Source of the DNA: an uncultured Campylobacter sp.
GTDB taxonomy: Bacteria; Actinomycetota; Actinomycetes; Mycobacteriales; Mycobacteriaceae
Length of the DNA: 64,000 nt
Direction: 5' to 3'
Assembly: GCA_946221035.1 (NCBI GenBank)
Contig: CAMIME010000004.1
Coordinates: 12,770 to 76,769 of the forward strand
The position numbers and the translations under genes were made by a program. The notes beneath the pieces were generated by a model. That model was not told the origin of the DNA and did not search any database. It saw only the letters and a list, made by a program, of their open reading frames with translations. Within the stretch, counting starts at the first letter, position 1. Each line of letters begins with the position of its first letter. Shown in pieces: positions 16,243 through 25,092 of the stretch.

Positions 16243-16713
16243 ATGGCTGTAAAGATCAAGCTGCAGCGTCTTGGCAAGATCCGCAACGCGCAGTACCGCG
16301 TTGTGGTTGCTGATGCGCGTACCCGCCGCGATGGCCGCGTCATCGAGAACATCGGCATCTACCACCCGAAGGAAGAGCCGTCGCTCATCAAGATCGATTC
16401 TGAGCGCGCTCAGTACTGGCTGGGTGTCGGTGCGCAGCCGACCGAGCCGGTGCTCGCACTGCTGAAGGTGACCGGCGACTGGCAGAAGTACAAGGGCCTC
16501 GACGGCGCCGAGGGCACGCTGAAGGTTGCGGAGGAGAAGCCGTCCAAGCTCGACCTCTTCAACAAGGCCCTCGAGGAGGCCAACAACGGCCCGACCGCTG
16601 AGGCCATCACCGAGAAGCGCAAGAAGGCCAAGGAAGAGGCCGAGGCAAAGGAGGCTGCTGAGGCCGCTGCCGAGGAGACCCCGGCTGAGGACTCCGAGGC
16701 TGAGGCTGAGTAA
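16243..16713 (+). CDS. rpsP: 30S ribosomal protein S16
   Basis: S16 assembles early into the 30S body. The first 80 residues (VKIKLQRLGKIRNAQYRVVV onward) are canonical. The remaining 75 are a Lys/Glu/Ala-rich tail, giving 156 residues against about 82 in E. coli; long S16 tails are common in actinobacteria. A TAAGGAT ribosome site precedes the ATG. A strong terminator follows, so rpsP is not co-transcribed with rimM and trmD by read-through alone; an SDR gene lies between. Confidence 0.97.
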   Translation: MAVKIKLQRLGKIRNAQYRVVVADARTRRDGRVIENIGIYHPKEEPSLIKIDSERAQYWLGVGAQPTEPVLALLKVTGDWQKYKGLDGAEGTLKVAEEKPSKLDLFNKALEEANNGPTAEAITEKRKKAKEEAEAKEAAEAAAEETPAEDSEAEAE

Positions 16714-16728
16714 GCCGCTCTGAGATTG

Positions 16729-16766
16729 AGGTCTGGTTGCCACATGTTGGCTGCCAGACCTTTTTC
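16729..16766 (+). terminator. Rho-independent terminator after rpsP
   Basis: AGGTCTGG (16729-16736) pairs with CCAGACCT (16754-16761), followed by a T-run. Confidence 0.8.
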
Positions 16767-16818
16767 TTTGGCGCCGCCCCGCCAGCCCGGGGGAACCGGA
16801 GCCAAAATGCACCCGGCG

Positions 16819-16824
16819 TACACT
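16819..16824 (+). promoter_or_regulatory. -10 hexamer TACACT, SDR gene
   Basis: TACACT lies 40 nt before ATG 16865; the leader carries GAGGAAGG at 16850-16857. Confidence 0.55.
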
Positions 16825-16864
16825 CGGTTGTGTAATGACCGACGTACGAGAGGAAGGCCTTAAC

Positions 16865-17644
16865 ATGGCACGCACGTTCTTGATCACTGGTGGCGCTGGC
16901 GGCATCGGTAAGGCAACCGCGGATCTGCTGAACTCCCGTGGGCACAAGGCGATCACCGCCGACATTGCCAACGCGGACATCAACGCCGATCTGACCACGG
17001 AGGAAGGCCGCAAGCAGCTCGTGGAGGAGGCGACGAGGCTTTCCGACGGCAAGCTCGACGGTGTCGTCGCCAACGCGGGCATGCAGGCGCCGACCCCGAA
17101 GACCGCACAGGTGAACTTCTTCGGCGCGGTGGCAACCCTCGAGGGCCTGCGCCCGCTGCTGGAGAAGTCCGATGCCCCGCGCGCGGTGGTCACGGCCTCC
17201 ATCGCCTCACTCCAGCCGGCGGACGAGGAGCTCGTGCAGGCGATGCTTAACGGTGACGAAGAGGCGACGGTGAAGCGTGGCCAGGAGCTCGTTGATGAGG
17301 GCCCGGAGCAGGCCTACCTGAACTACTCGTCTTCGAAGCAGGCGATTGCCCGCTGGGTGCGCACCAATGCGATCAAGGAGGAGTGGGCCGGCAAGGGTAT
17401 CGCGCTCAACGCCATCGCTCCTGCAGTGGTCATCTCGCCGATGACCGAGGAGCTGCGCAACACCGAGGAAGGTCGCGCCCAGCTCGCGCAGGTGCCCATG
17501 CCGCTGAACAGCTGGATGCCCGCAGAATCCGCGGCAAGCCTCATCGCATGGCTCACCTCCGAGGAAAACACCCACCTGTGTGGCCAGGTCATCTTCATCG
17601 ACGGCGGCTTCGATGCCACCGTCCGCGGCGACCAGACCTGGTAA
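16865..17644 (+). CDS. Short-chain dehydrogenase/reductase (SDR)
   Basis: 259-residue Rossmann oxidoreductase. TGGAGGIGKATA near the N-terminus binds NAD(P), and the catalytic block is SASIASLQ with YSSSK (Tyr-x-x-x-Lys). The C-terminal FIDGGFDATV is the usual SDR ending, resembling 3-alpha-hydroxysteroid/carbonyl reductase-like members. The ATG has a clear ribosome site, and the frame upstream of it lies in the leader. Substrate cannot be inferred. It sits between rpsP and rimM, genes often adjacent in other bacteria. Confidence 0.9.
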   Translation: MARTFLITGGAGGIGKATADLLNSRGHKAITADIANADINADLTTEEGRKQLVEEATRLSDGKLDGVVANAGMQAPTPKTAQVNFFGAVATLEGLRPLLEKSDAPRAVVTASIASLQPADEELVQAMLNGDEEATVKRGQELVDEGPEQAYLNYSSSKQAIARWVRTNAIKEEWAGKGIALNAIAPAVVISPMTEELRNTEEGRAQLAQVPMPLNSWMPAESAASLIAWLTSEENTHLCGQVIFIDGGFDATVRGDQTW

Positions 17645-17654
17645 GAGCCCCTGC

Positions 17655-17660
17655 TACCCT
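17655..17660 (+). promoter_or_regulatory. -10 hexamer TACCCT, rimM
   Basis: TACCCT ends 8 nt before ATG 17669; leaderless rimM-trmD transcript predicted. Confidence 0.55.
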
Positions 17661-17668
17661 TGCCCCTC

Positions 17669-18169
17669 ATGGAGCTCAACATTGGCCGGGTGGTGAAGTC
17701 CCACGGCGTGAAGGGGGAAGTCGCCGTCGAGGTACTTTCTGATGAGGCAGGGGAACACATCGTGGTCGGTGAGGTAATCACCGGCCGCCAGGCGGGCAAG
17801 GAGCGCGAGCTCACGGTGAAGACCGTGCGCCCGCACCAGAACCGCCTCCTGGTCAGCTTCGAGGAGATCCCGGACCGCACCGCCGCGGACAGCCTCAGGG
17901 GGATGAAATTCGTCGCCGAGCCGCTCGAGCGCGAGGAGGATTCGGACGAGTTCTACGACCACGAGCTCATCGGGCTCAAAGTGCTTCACGACGGCACCTT
18001 GGTAGGCACCGTCACCGGCGTCATGGACACCCCGAACCGCAAGATCCTGGAAGTCGACTACCAGGGCAAAGAGGTTCTTGTGCCGTTCGTGATGGAGTTT
18101 GTGCCCGAAATCGACTTGGAAGAGGGCACTCTGGAGATCACCCCGCCGGACGGGTTGCTCGACCTATGA
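17669..18169 (+). CDS. rimM: Ribosome maturation factor RimM
   Basis: Binds S19 and helps 30S head assembly. 166 residues: N-terminal beta-barrel starting ELNIGRVVKSHGVKGEV, then a C-terminal PRC-barrel with YDHELIGLKV and VPFVMEFVPEIDLEEG, both hallmarks of RimM. ATG 17669 is preferred to an in-frame TTG at 17660 that lies in the promoter. Its stop overlaps the trmD start (ATGA), giving translational coupling. Confidence 0.96.
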   Translation: MELNIGRVVKSHGVKGEVAVEVLSDEAGEHIVVGEVITGRQAGKERELTVKTVRPHQNRLLVSFEEIPDRTAADSLRGMKFVAEPLEREEDSDEFYDHELIGLKVLHDGTLVGTVTGVMDTPNRKILEVDYQGKEVLVPFVMEFVPEIDLEEGTLEITPPDGLLDL

Positions 18170-19314
18170 CGTCGCTGCGGCTTGATGTCATCACCATCTT
18201 CCCCGAGTACCTCGACCCGCTGCGCCACGCGCTTCTGGGCAAGGCGATCGAGCAGGGGATCCTCTCCGTGGGCGTGCACGATCTGCGCGATTGGGCAACG
18301 GGGAAACACAAATCCGTCGACGCGCCGCCGCTAGGTGGGGGTCCCGGCATGGTGATGAAGCCGGAGGTGTGGGGGCCTGCGCTCGATGATGTCGCCGCGG
18401 GGCGCCACGGCCTCGAGCTGGATACGGCAGAGGCTCACCGCAACGACAAGCTGCGCCACGACGAGGTGCATCGCGTCGCACCCCGCCCATACGAGGGCGG
18501 CGGCGACAGCGACAAACCCCTCTTGCTCGTGCCCACCCCCGCCGGCGCCCCGTTCACGCAGGCCGATGCCCAGGCGTGGTCGCGCGAGCGCCACATTGTG
18601 TTCGCGTGCGGCCGCTACGAAGGCATTGACCAGCGCGTGTTCGAGGATGCGGCGAAGCGCTACCGGGTGCGCGAGGTGTCGATCGGGGATTACGTGCTCA
18701 TCGGTGGCGAGGTCGCCACACTCGTCATCGCGGAGGCGGTCACCCGCCTGATCCCGGGGGTGCTGGGCAACACCGAGAGCCACGAGGACGACAGCTTCTC
18801 CGACGGGCTGCTCGAGGGCCCGAGTTACACCAAGCCCCGCGTGTGGCGGGGAATCGAGGCACCGGCCGTGCTCACGTCCGGCGACCACGCGAAAGTCGAC
18901 GCTTGGCGCCGGGAGCAATCCCTCAAACGAACCCGCGCGGTGCGCCCGGACCTGCTCGAGCGGGCCGAACTGAGCGCGGAGGACCGCTTCGCACTCGACG
19001 CCCGGGATGTGGTGACGGATTTGGACGTGGTGTTGCCGGGGCGTGTCGTCGATAAGCAATTGCGCAAGGCGTTGAAAAAGGCGGGCTACGTCGCCGAGTC
19101 GATTGAGCTGACGGGGCCGCGGGCGGCGCATTGCTTCGAGCCGAGCATGCTGGAGCAGCAGTACGAGCTGGAGCAGGGCCGCCCGCCGACGGAGCCGCAG
19201 CGGGGGCTGGTGATCAAAGGGCGCACCGCGCTGCCGCTTGCGCGGGCGACGCAGGTGGTGGCGGACGCGCTGCCACGGGGTGCTTATTGGTACGGCACGA
19301 CTCGAGAGGTTTAG
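18166..19314 (+). CDS. trmD: tRNA (guanine37-N1)-methyltransferase with long C-terminal extension
   Basis: Makes m1G37 in tRNAs to prevent frameshifting. The SPOUT domain is clear: LDVITIFPEY, LGGGPGMVMKPE, ACGRYEGIDQR, IGDYVLIGGE and the knot to VLGNTESHEDDSF, then the C-terminal DNA-binding-like part ending RPDLLE near residue 265. The protein continues to 382 residues, about 115 longer than usual, with a tail rich in Arg, Leu and Ala (RVVDKQLRKALKKAGY and on) that I cannot assign. No frameshift is visible. The dispersed word CGTCGATAAGC lies in the extension. Confidence 0.95.
   Translation: MTSLRLDVITIFPEYLDPLRHALLGKAIEQGILSVGVHDLRDWATGKHKSVDAPPLGGGPGMVMKPEVWGPALDDVAAGRHGLELDTAEAHRNDKLRHDEVHRVAPRPYEGGGDSDKPLLLVPTPAGAPFTQADAQAWSRERHIVFACGRYEGIDQRVFEDAAKRYRVREVSIGDYVLIGGEVATLVIAEAVTRLIPGVLGNTESHEDDSFSDGLLEGPSYTKPRVWRGIEAPAVLTSGDHAKVDAWRREQSLKRTRAVRPDLLERAELSAEDRFALDARDVVTDLDVVLPGRVVDKQLRKALKKAGYVAESIELTGPRAAHCFEPSMLEQQYELEQGRPPTEPQRGLVIKGRTALPLARATQVVADALPRGAYWYGTTREV
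19047..19057 (+). repeat. Dispersed word CGTCGATAAGC in the trmD extension
   Basis: Exact copy encoding Val-Val-Asp-Lys, extended to GTCGTCGATAAGC. Confidence 0.6.
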
Positions 19315-19371
19315 CTTATGTGGTGTGAAGGGTCACGCTATCAAAACTGAAAGGTGAGACTTTTGTGGGCA

Positions 19372-19377
19372 TAGGGT
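19372..19377 (+). promoter_or_regulatory. -10 hexamer TAGGGT, dicarboxylate transporter
   Basis: TAGGGT lies 37 nt before ATG 19415; the leader has an AAAGGA ribosome site. Confidence 0.45.
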
Positions 19378-19414
19378 GGAAAACAGACCACGCGTTGCTT
19401 CGGAAAGGAATCTC

Positions 19415-20800
19415 ATGCTCGCGTCTCTGCTTGATCCCACGTCGATGATCGCAATCGTGCTACAAGTCGCCATCATCCTTGGAGCCCTGCTGCTTGGTAC
19501 CCGCTACGGCGGCATCGGCCTCGGACTTATCTCCGGCATCGGCTTGATGCTGATGGTGTTCATCTTCGGCTTGGAACCGGGGGAGCCCCCTGTCGGGGTG
19601 ATGCTCACCATCATCGCCGTCATCGGCTGTGCCGCCACCCTGCAGCAATCCCGCGGGTTGGAGGTGATGATGCAACAGGCGGAAAAGCTCCTGCGCGCTC
19701 ACCCCGAGCGGATCACCATCCTGGCTCCGCTGACCACCTGGTTCCTCACCGTGCTCTGCGGCACCGGCCACGTCGTGTACACGATGTTTCCCATCATTGA
19801 GGACATCGCGCTGAAGAAGGGCATTCGCCCGGAGCGCCCCATGGCCGTCGCCTCCACCTCCGCGCAGATGGGCATCACGGCGTCGCCAGTGTCGGTGGCT
19901 ACCGTCTCGCTCGCATCGATTCTTGCAGAACAAGCCGGGGTGATTGATAAGGCGTACTCCATTCCGCAGATCCTCATGGTGGCGCTGCCGGCCTCGCTCT
20001 CGGGTGTGCTGCTGGCGGCGCTGTGGTCCCTGCGCCGCGGCAAAGACCTCGAGGACGATCCGGTGTTCCAGGAGCGGTTGAAAGATCCTGCGTTCGCGGA
20101 ATCCATCAGTAAATCGAGCCACTCGCTCATGGATGAGGTCTTCCCCCGCTCCGCCCGCAACGCCGTCTGGATCTTCCTTGGCGCCATCGCATTTGTGGTG
20201 ATCCTCGGCGCGTTCGAGGGGTTGCGACCCGCATTCGACGACGGCGACGGCGGCACCAAGCCCCTGTCGATGAACCTGGCGATCCAGATGGTGATGCTTT
20301 TCGCCGGCGCGATCATCCTCATCTTCTGCCGAGTGGACCACAAAAAGATCGCCTCCACCCCGGTGTTTAAGGCAGGCATGACCGCGGTCTTCTCCGTCTT
20401 CGGTGTGGCGTGGATGGCGGACACGTTCTTTTCCGCGCACATCGATCAGTTGGAGAACAGCCTGGGCTCCGTCGTCCAGTCCGCCCCGTGGGCATACGCC
20501 ATCGTGCTGCTCATCGTGTCCAAGCTCGTGAATTCGCAGGCGGCAGCGCTTGTGGCGATTGCGCCGATCGGTCTTGCGCTGGGCATCGACCCGAAAGTAA
20601 TCGTCGGGTTCTACGGCGCGTCCTACGGCTACTGGATCCTGCCCACTTACCCCTCTGACCTGGCATGTATCGGGTTCGACCGCACCGGTACGACCCGCAT
20701 TGGCAAGTACGTTATCAACCACTCCTTCCTCATCCCTGGTGCAATCTCGGTGTTGACCTCCTGCGTCGTCGGCTCGCTGCTCACGCAAGTGCTGCTCTAG
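19415..20800 (+). CDS. Anaerobic C4-dicarboxylate transporter (DcuA/DcuB type)
   Basis: 461-residue membrane protein with about ten helices. LLLGTRYGGIGLGLISGIGL at the N-terminus, the TTWFLTVLCGTGHVVYTMFP block and the C-terminal FYGASYGYWILPTYPSDLA are Dcu signatures. Family members exchange fumarate, succinate, malate or aspartate, mainly under oxygen limitation. It has its own promoter and no two-component sensor nearby. Whether it acts as DcuA or DcuB cannot be decided here. Confidence 0.92.
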   Translation: MLASLLDPTSMIAIVLQVAIILGALLLGTRYGGIGLGLISGIGLMLMVFIFGLEPGEPPVGVMLTIIAVIGCAATLQQSRGLEVMMQQAEKLLRAHPERITILAPLTTWFLTVLCGTGHVVYTMFPIIEDIALKKGIRPERPMAVASTSAQMGITASPVSVATVSLASILAEQAGVIDKAYSIPQILMVALPASLSGVLLAALWSLRRGKDLEDDPVFQERLKDPAFAESISKSSHSLMDEVFPRSARNAVWIFLGAIAFVVILGAFEGLRPAFDDGDGGTKPLSMNLAIQMVMLFAGAIILIFCRVDHKKIASTPVFKAGMTAVFSVFGVAWMADTFFSAHIDQLENSLGSVVQSAPWAYAIVLLIVSKLVNSQAAALVAIAPIGLALGIDPKVIVGFYGASYGYWILPTYPSDLACIGFDRTGTTRIGKYVINHSFLIPGAISVLTSCVVGSLLTQVLL

Positions 20801-20820
20801 GGTCATCCGGCCGCGACGGC

Positions 20821-20826
20821 TAGACT
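20821..20826 (+). promoter_or_regulatory. -10 hexamer TAGACT, tex
   Basis: TAGACT ends 7 nt before ATG 20834; leaderless. Confidence 0.6.
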
Positions 20827-20833
20827 GCCCTGA

Positions 20834-23110
20834 ATGACATCAATCGCAGCCAGCATCGCGAACGAACTGTCCATCCGGGAAACCCAAGTCCAGCAGGCGT
20901 TGCACCTGCTCGCTGAGGGCAACACCGTCCCGTTCATCGCTCGCTACCGCAAGGAAGCCACCGGCGGGTTGGATGACGCGCAGTTGCGCACCATCGAGGA
21001 GCGCAACACCTATCTCACCGAATTGGAGGAGCGCAAGGCCGCGGTGCTCGACAGCATCGAAGAGCAGGGAAAACTCACAGACGAGCTGCGGCGCGAGATC
21101 CTCGCGGCGGATACCAAAGCGCGCGTCGAGGACCTCTACCTGCCCTTCAAGCAGCGCCGCCGCACGAAGGCGGACATCGCGCGCGAGGCTGGCCTCGAGG
21201 AGCTCGCGCAGTTGCTTATCGACGACCCTTCGGCCCACCCCGAATCCACCGCCGAACGCTTCACCTCCGAGGGCTTCCCGGATGCGAAAGCGGCGCTGGA
21301 TGGTGCCCGCGCGATTCTGGTGGACCGCTTCGCCACCGATGCCGACCTGGTGGGTGAGGTACGCGACCGGGTCTTCGCCCAGGGCACGATGCGCTCCTCC
21401 GTGATCGAGGGCAAGGAGGCCGAGGGCGCGAAATTCAAGGACTACTTCGAGTTTTCGGAGCCGTTTTCCAAGCTGCCCAGCCACCGCATCCTGGCGCTGT
21501 TACGCGGGGAGGCCGAGGGGGTGCTCACCCTCGACCTCGACCCGGGGGATGAGGCTGTGTACGAGGGCATGATCGCCGATCGCTTCGACCTGCCCGTGAA
21601 AGACTCCGAGTGGCTGGCCAAGGCAGTGCGCTGGGGCTGGCGCACCAAGCTGCAAGTCTCGGCGAACCTGGATACGCGCATGCGGTTGAAGGAGAAGGCC
21701 GAGGAGGGTGCCCTGGAGGTGTTCAAGACCAACCTGCGCGACATCCTGCTGGCGGCGCCGGCGGGACAGCGGGCCACTCTCGCGCTGGATCCCGGTTACC
21801 GCAACGGCGTGAAGTGCGCTGTGGTGGATTCGACAGGCAAGGTCTTGGCGACCACCATCGTCTACCCGCACCAGCCGCAGAACCGGTGGGACGCCGCGCG
21901 AAACGAACTCGCGGGGCTGGTGGCCGAACACGCGGTGGAACTCATCGCCGTGGGCAACGGCACCGCCTCACGCGAGTCGGAGAAGCTGGCCGGCGAGGTC
22001 GCGGACCTGATCGCCCAGGCCGGTGGCGCGCGCCCGACGCCGGTGGTGGTGAGCGAATCCGGCGCCTCGGTGTACTCGGCGAGCGAGATCGCGGCCGCGG
22101 AGTTCCCGGACATGGACGTTTCTCTTCGCTCGGCCGTGTCCATTGCCAGGCGCCTCCAGGACCCGCTGGCGGAGCTGGTCAAGGTGGACCCGAAGGCGCT
22201 CGGGGTGGGCCAGTACCAGCACGACGTGAACCAGACCGCGCTCGCCCGCACCCTCGACGCGGTGGTGGAGGACGCGGTGAACTCCGTGGGCGTGGACGTC
22301 AACACCGCGTCCGCACCGCTGCTCGAACGAGTGGCGGGACTCAGCCCCACGGTGGCAAAGAACATCGTGGCGTACCGCGACGAGCACGGCTCCTTTGCCT
22401 CCCGCAAAGAGCTGGGCAAGGTGCCGCGTCTCGGGCCGAAGGCGTTCGAGCAGGCCGCCGGCTTCTTGCGCATCCAGGGCGGGGCCAACCCCCTCGACGC
22501 CTCCGCAGTCCACCCCGAGGCCTACCCGGTGGTGGAGAAGGTGGCGGCGAAAACGGGGCTGGCGACCGACCAGCTCATCGGCAACACGGCGGTGCTGACC
22601 AGGCTCACCCCCGCGGACTTCGCCGACGAGACCTTCGGCGTCCCCACCATCACCGACATCCTCGCCGAGCTGGACAAACCGGGCCGCGACCCGCGCCCGG
22701 AGTTCAAAACCGCCGCCTTCAAGGAGGGTGTCAACGAGGTCAAGGACCTCAGGCCGGGGATGATCTTGGAGGGCACGGTGACCAACGTCGCCGCGTTCGG
22801 CGCGTTCGTGGACGTCGGCGTGCACCAGGACGGCCTGGTCCACGTCTCCGCGATGAGCCGCAAGTTCGTCGCCGACCCCCACGAGGTGGTGCGCTCCGGT
22901 CAGGTGGTCAAGGTCAAGGTGATGGACGTCGATGTCGCCCGCAACCGCATCGGGCTGAGCTTAAGGCTTGACGACGAACCCGGTGAACCCAACCGGCCCA
23001 CACAATCCCCAGGAAGGGGTGCGGGGAAGAAGGCGGGGAGGGCCGGAGGTCGTCGGCAAGCATCTGGCTCGATGGCGGACGCGTTGAAGAAGGCGGGATT
23101 TGGGAAGTAG
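20834..23110 (+). CDS. tex: Tex family RNA-binding transcription accessory protein
   Basis: 758 residues with the full Tex architecture: N-terminal helical region (VPFIARYRKEATGGLDDAQLR), a YqgF/RuvX-like domain (LALDPGYRNGVKCAVVD), helix-hairpin-helix repeats (LLERVAGLSPTVAKNIV), and a C-terminal S1 RNA-binding domain (GMILEGTVTNVAAFGAFVDVG) followed by a basic Gly-rich tail. Tex proteins bind nucleic acids and RNA polymerase and affect gene expression. The tail contains a two-mismatch copy of the 17-bp dispersed word at 23045-23061. Confidence 0.96.
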   Translation: MTSIAASIANELSIRETQVQQALHLLAEGNTVPFIARYRKEATGGLDDAQLRTIEERNTYLTELEERKAAVLDSIEEQGKLTDELRREILAADTKARVEDLYLPFKQRRRTKADIAREAGLEELAQLLIDDPSAHPESTAERFTSEGFPDAKAALDGARAILVDRFATDADLVGEVRDRVFAQGTMRSSVIEGKEAEGAKFKDYFEFSEPFSKLPSHRILALLRGEAEGVLTLDLDPGDEAVYEGMIADRFDLPVKDSEWLAKAVRWGWRTKLQVSANLDTRMRLKEKAEEGALEVFKTNLRDILLAAPAGQRATLALDPGYRNGVKCAVVDSTGKVLATTIVYPHQPQNRWDAARNELAGLVAEHAVELIAVGNGTASRESEKLAGEVADLIAQAGGARPTPVVVSESGASVYSASEIAAAEFPDMDVSLRSAVSIARRLQDPLAELVKVDPKALGVGQYQHDVNQTALARTLDAVVEDAVNSVGVDVNTASAPLLERVAGLSPTVAKNIVAYRDEHGSFASRKELGKVPRLGPKAFEQAAGFLRIQGGANPLDASAVHPEAYPVVEKVAAKTGLATDQLIGNTAVLTRLTPADFADETFGVPTITDILAELDKPGRDPRPEFKTAAFKEGVNEVKDLRPGMILEGTVTNVAAFGAFVDVGVHQDGLVHVSAMSRKFVADPHEVVRSGQVVKVKVMDVDVARNRIGLSLRLDDEPGEPNRPTQSPGRGAGKKAGRAGGRRQASGSMADALKKAGFGK
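21214..21224 (-). repeat. Dispersed word CGTCGATAAGC (- strand) in tex
   Basis: Read on + it encodes Leu-Ile-Asp-Asp with the codon CTT. Confidence 0.55.
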
Positions 23111-23122
23111 CTGGGCAATCTG

Positions 23123-23128
23123 TACACT
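23123..23128 (+). promoter_or_regulatory. -10 hexamer TACACT, rplS
   Basis: TACACT lies about 100 nt before the rplS ATG, giving a leader of roughly 90 nt with AAAGGA close to the start. Confidence 0.5.
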
Positions 23129-23226
23129 GCTGCAGGTTGTTGTAGGCGATACGAACCGGCCGAGCGCCCCGGATGTGGGGAAGTGCCGCCAGGGTCCTCT
23201 GTCCATATACGTAAAGGATTGCTTTC

Positions 23227-23574
23227 ATGAGCAACGGCAAGATTGATCTGGTCGACGCTGGCCAGCTGCGCGACGACATCCCGGATTTCCGCCCGGGTGA
23301 CACCCTTGACGTGCACGTCAAGGTTATCGAGGGTTCTGTGACCCGTACCCAGGTGTTCACCGGTTTCGTGGTGCGCCGCCAGGGTTCCGGCATCCGTGAG
23401 ACCTTCACGGTGCGCAAGATCTCATTCGGCATCGGCGTGGAGCGTACGTTCCCGGTGCACTCCCCGAACCTGGAGAAGATCGAGGTCGTGCGCCGCGGTA
23501 AGGTCCGCCGCGCCAAGCTGTACTACATGCGCGACCTGCGCGGCAAGGCTGCCCGCATCAAGGAACGCCGCTAG
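23227..23574 (+). CDS. rplS: 50S ribosomal protein L19
   Basis: L19 sits at the 30S-50S interface. The 115-residue sequence is canonical: PDFRPGDTLDVHVKV, a central RRQGSGIRETFTVRKIS and the basic C-terminus RRGKVRRAKLYYMR. It has its own promoter with a leader and a strong terminator, so it is a single-gene transcript, separated from trmD by the transporter and tex. Confidence 0.97.
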   Translation: MSNGKIDLVDAGQLRDDIPDFRPGDTLDVHVKVIEGSVTRTQVFTGFVVRRQGSGIRETFTVRKISFGIGVERTFPVHSPNLEKIEVVRRGKVRRAKLYYMRDLRGKAARIKERR

Positions 23575-23591
23575 TTTCCACAGCGCTGCTC

Positions 23592-23627
23592 ACGCCCCAT
23601 CCGGCTTCGCCCGGGTGGGGCGTTTTG
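23592..23627 (+). terminator. Rho-independent terminator after rplS
   Basis: ACGCCCCATCCGG pairs with CCGGGTGGGGCGT (one T-G pair), followed by TTTT. Confidence 0.8.
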
Positions 23628-23656
23628 CTGTGTGCGGTGATGGGAGGCCGCGGTGC

Positions 23657-23662
23657 TAACGT
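23657..23662 (+). promoter_or_regulatory. -10 hexamer TAACGT, lepB
   Basis: TAACGT ends 7 nt before GTG 23670; leaderless. Confidence 0.55.
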
Positions 23663-23669
23663 ATGGCGG

Positions 23670-24443
23670 GTGACTGAGGTGAACAACCCATACGCCGCGG
23701 GCAAGGGCAGTGAAGTGGCCAGGACCGTTGAGGCCGCGGAGGAGAATAAAGAGGTGCCCTGGTACGTCGAAATCCCGATCGTGGTCGCGCTCACGCTGCT
23801 GCTCATGTTCGTGATCCAGACGTTTATCGGGCGGCTCTATGTCATTCCGTCGGCGTCCATGGAACCGACGCTGCACGGCGAGGCCGGTTCCGGCGACCGC
23901 ATTTTCGTGGAGAAGGTGAGTTACTACTTCTCCGATCCTGAGCCGGGCGACGTGGTGGTGTTCGCGGGCACGGATTCCTGGAACATGGGGTTTGCCACCA
24001 ACCGTTCCGCCAACCCGGTCATCGCGGGGATGCAGGAGGTCGGCTCCTGGGTGGGTTTAGTGCCGAAGGACGAGAACACCCTGGTCAAGCGCATCGTGGC
24101 CACGGGTGGGCAGACGGTGTCGTGCCAAGCGGGCGACCCGGCGGTCATGGTTGACGGCGAGCCAATCGACCAGTCCTACACCCTGCAGCCCAACTTCTAC
24201 CCGGTGGATGAGACCACGGGCTCGGATGCCTGCGGCGGGCCCTACTTCGGCCCCGTCCAGGTGCCCGAGGGCAACTACTTCATGATGGGCGACAACCGCA
24301 CCAACTCCCTCGACTCCCGCGCGCACATGGGTGACCAGTACGAGGGCACCATCCCGCGGGAGAACCTGCGCGGCAAGGTGACCGCCATCGTCTTCCCGCT
24401 CGATCGCATGGGCGGGGTCGCGGACCCGGACATCCAGCGCTAG
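23670..24443 (+). CDS. lepB: Signal peptidase I
   Basis: Removes signal peptides from exported proteins at the outer face of the membrane. 257 residues: short cytoplasmic N-terminus, one membrane helix at about 34-54, then PSASMEPTL with the catalytic Ser63 and LVKRIVATGG with the catalytic Lys. The C-terminal GDNRTNSLDSR block is also conserved. GTG 23670 is chosen because the -10 hexamer ends 7 nt before it; longer frames start inside the promoter. rnhB follows after 4 nt, so they form an operon with the DUF2469 gene. Confidence 0.96.
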   Translation: MTEVNNPYAAGKGSEVARTVEAAEENKEVPWYVEIPIVVALTLLLMFVIQTFIGRLYVIPSASMEPTLHGEAGSGDRIFVEKVSYYFSDPEPGDVVVFAGTDSWNMGFATNRSANPVIAGMQEVGSWVGLVPKDENTLVKRIVATGGQTVSCQAGDPAVMVDGEPIDQSYTLQPNFYPVDETTGSDACGGPYFGPVQVPEGNYFMMGDNRTNSLDSRAHMGDQYEGTIPRENLRGKVTAIVFPLDRMGGVADPDIQR

Positions 24444-24447
24444 CGCG

Positions 24448-25092
24448 GTGCGGCGCCTCAAGCAGCTGCGCACGTACGAGGTCGCGCTGGACAAGGCGGG
24501 TCTCGGCCCCGTCGCCGGGGTAGACGAGGCGGGCCGCGGCGCCTGCTTCGGGCCCGTGACCATCGCCGCCTGCATTCTGCCCCCGCGCCCCATTCCGGCG
24601 CTCGACGGGCTCACCGATTCGAAGCAGCTCACCGCCCGAAAGCGCGAGTTGCTTTACGACGCTATCGTGAACGCCTCCATCGCTCACAGCGTCATCCACA
24701 TTCCTGCTCAGGCGATCGACCGGCGTGGCATCCAGCACGCGAACTTGGATGGTGCCCGGATGGCCATCGCCGCCCTCGGGGTCGCGCCGGGGTATGTCCT
24801 GGTGGACGCCTTCCGTGTGCCGGGTCTGACCTGCCCCCAGTTGCCGGTAGTCGGAGGCGATTACACGGCGCGTTGTATTGCCGCCGCCAGCGTCCTGGCA
24901 AAAGTGAGCCGCGACCGGCTCGTGGAGGAGATGGCGCGCGAGTTCCCGCAGTACGGGCTCGACGGGCACAAGGGCTACTCCACAGCGGCGCACATGGATG
25001 CGGTGCGCCGCCACGGAGCGAGCCGGGAGCACCGTTATAGTTATGCGAACGTCCGGCTCGCCAACGAAGTGTTTGTAAGGGGTCATGCATGA
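24448..25092 (+). CDS. rnhB: Ribonuclease HII
   Basis: Removes RNA from RNA-DNA hybrids and misincorporated ribonucleotides. The signature GVDEAGRGACFGPV holds the metal-binding Asp and Glu, followed by LTDSKQLTARKRE. 214 residues, GTG start, normal length. It begins 4 nt after lepB and its TGA overlaps the start of the next gene (ATGA). Confidence 0.96.
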   Translation: MRRLKQLRTYEVALDKAGLGPVAGVDEAGRGACFGPVTIAACILPPRPIPALDGLTDSKQLTARKRELLYDAIVNASIAHSVIHIPAQAIDRRGIQHANLDGARMAIAALGVAPGYVLVDAFRVPGLTCPQLPVVGGDYTARCIAAASVLAKVSRDRLVEEMAREFPQYGLDGHKGYSTAAHMDAVRRHGASREHRYSYANVRLANEVFVRGHA

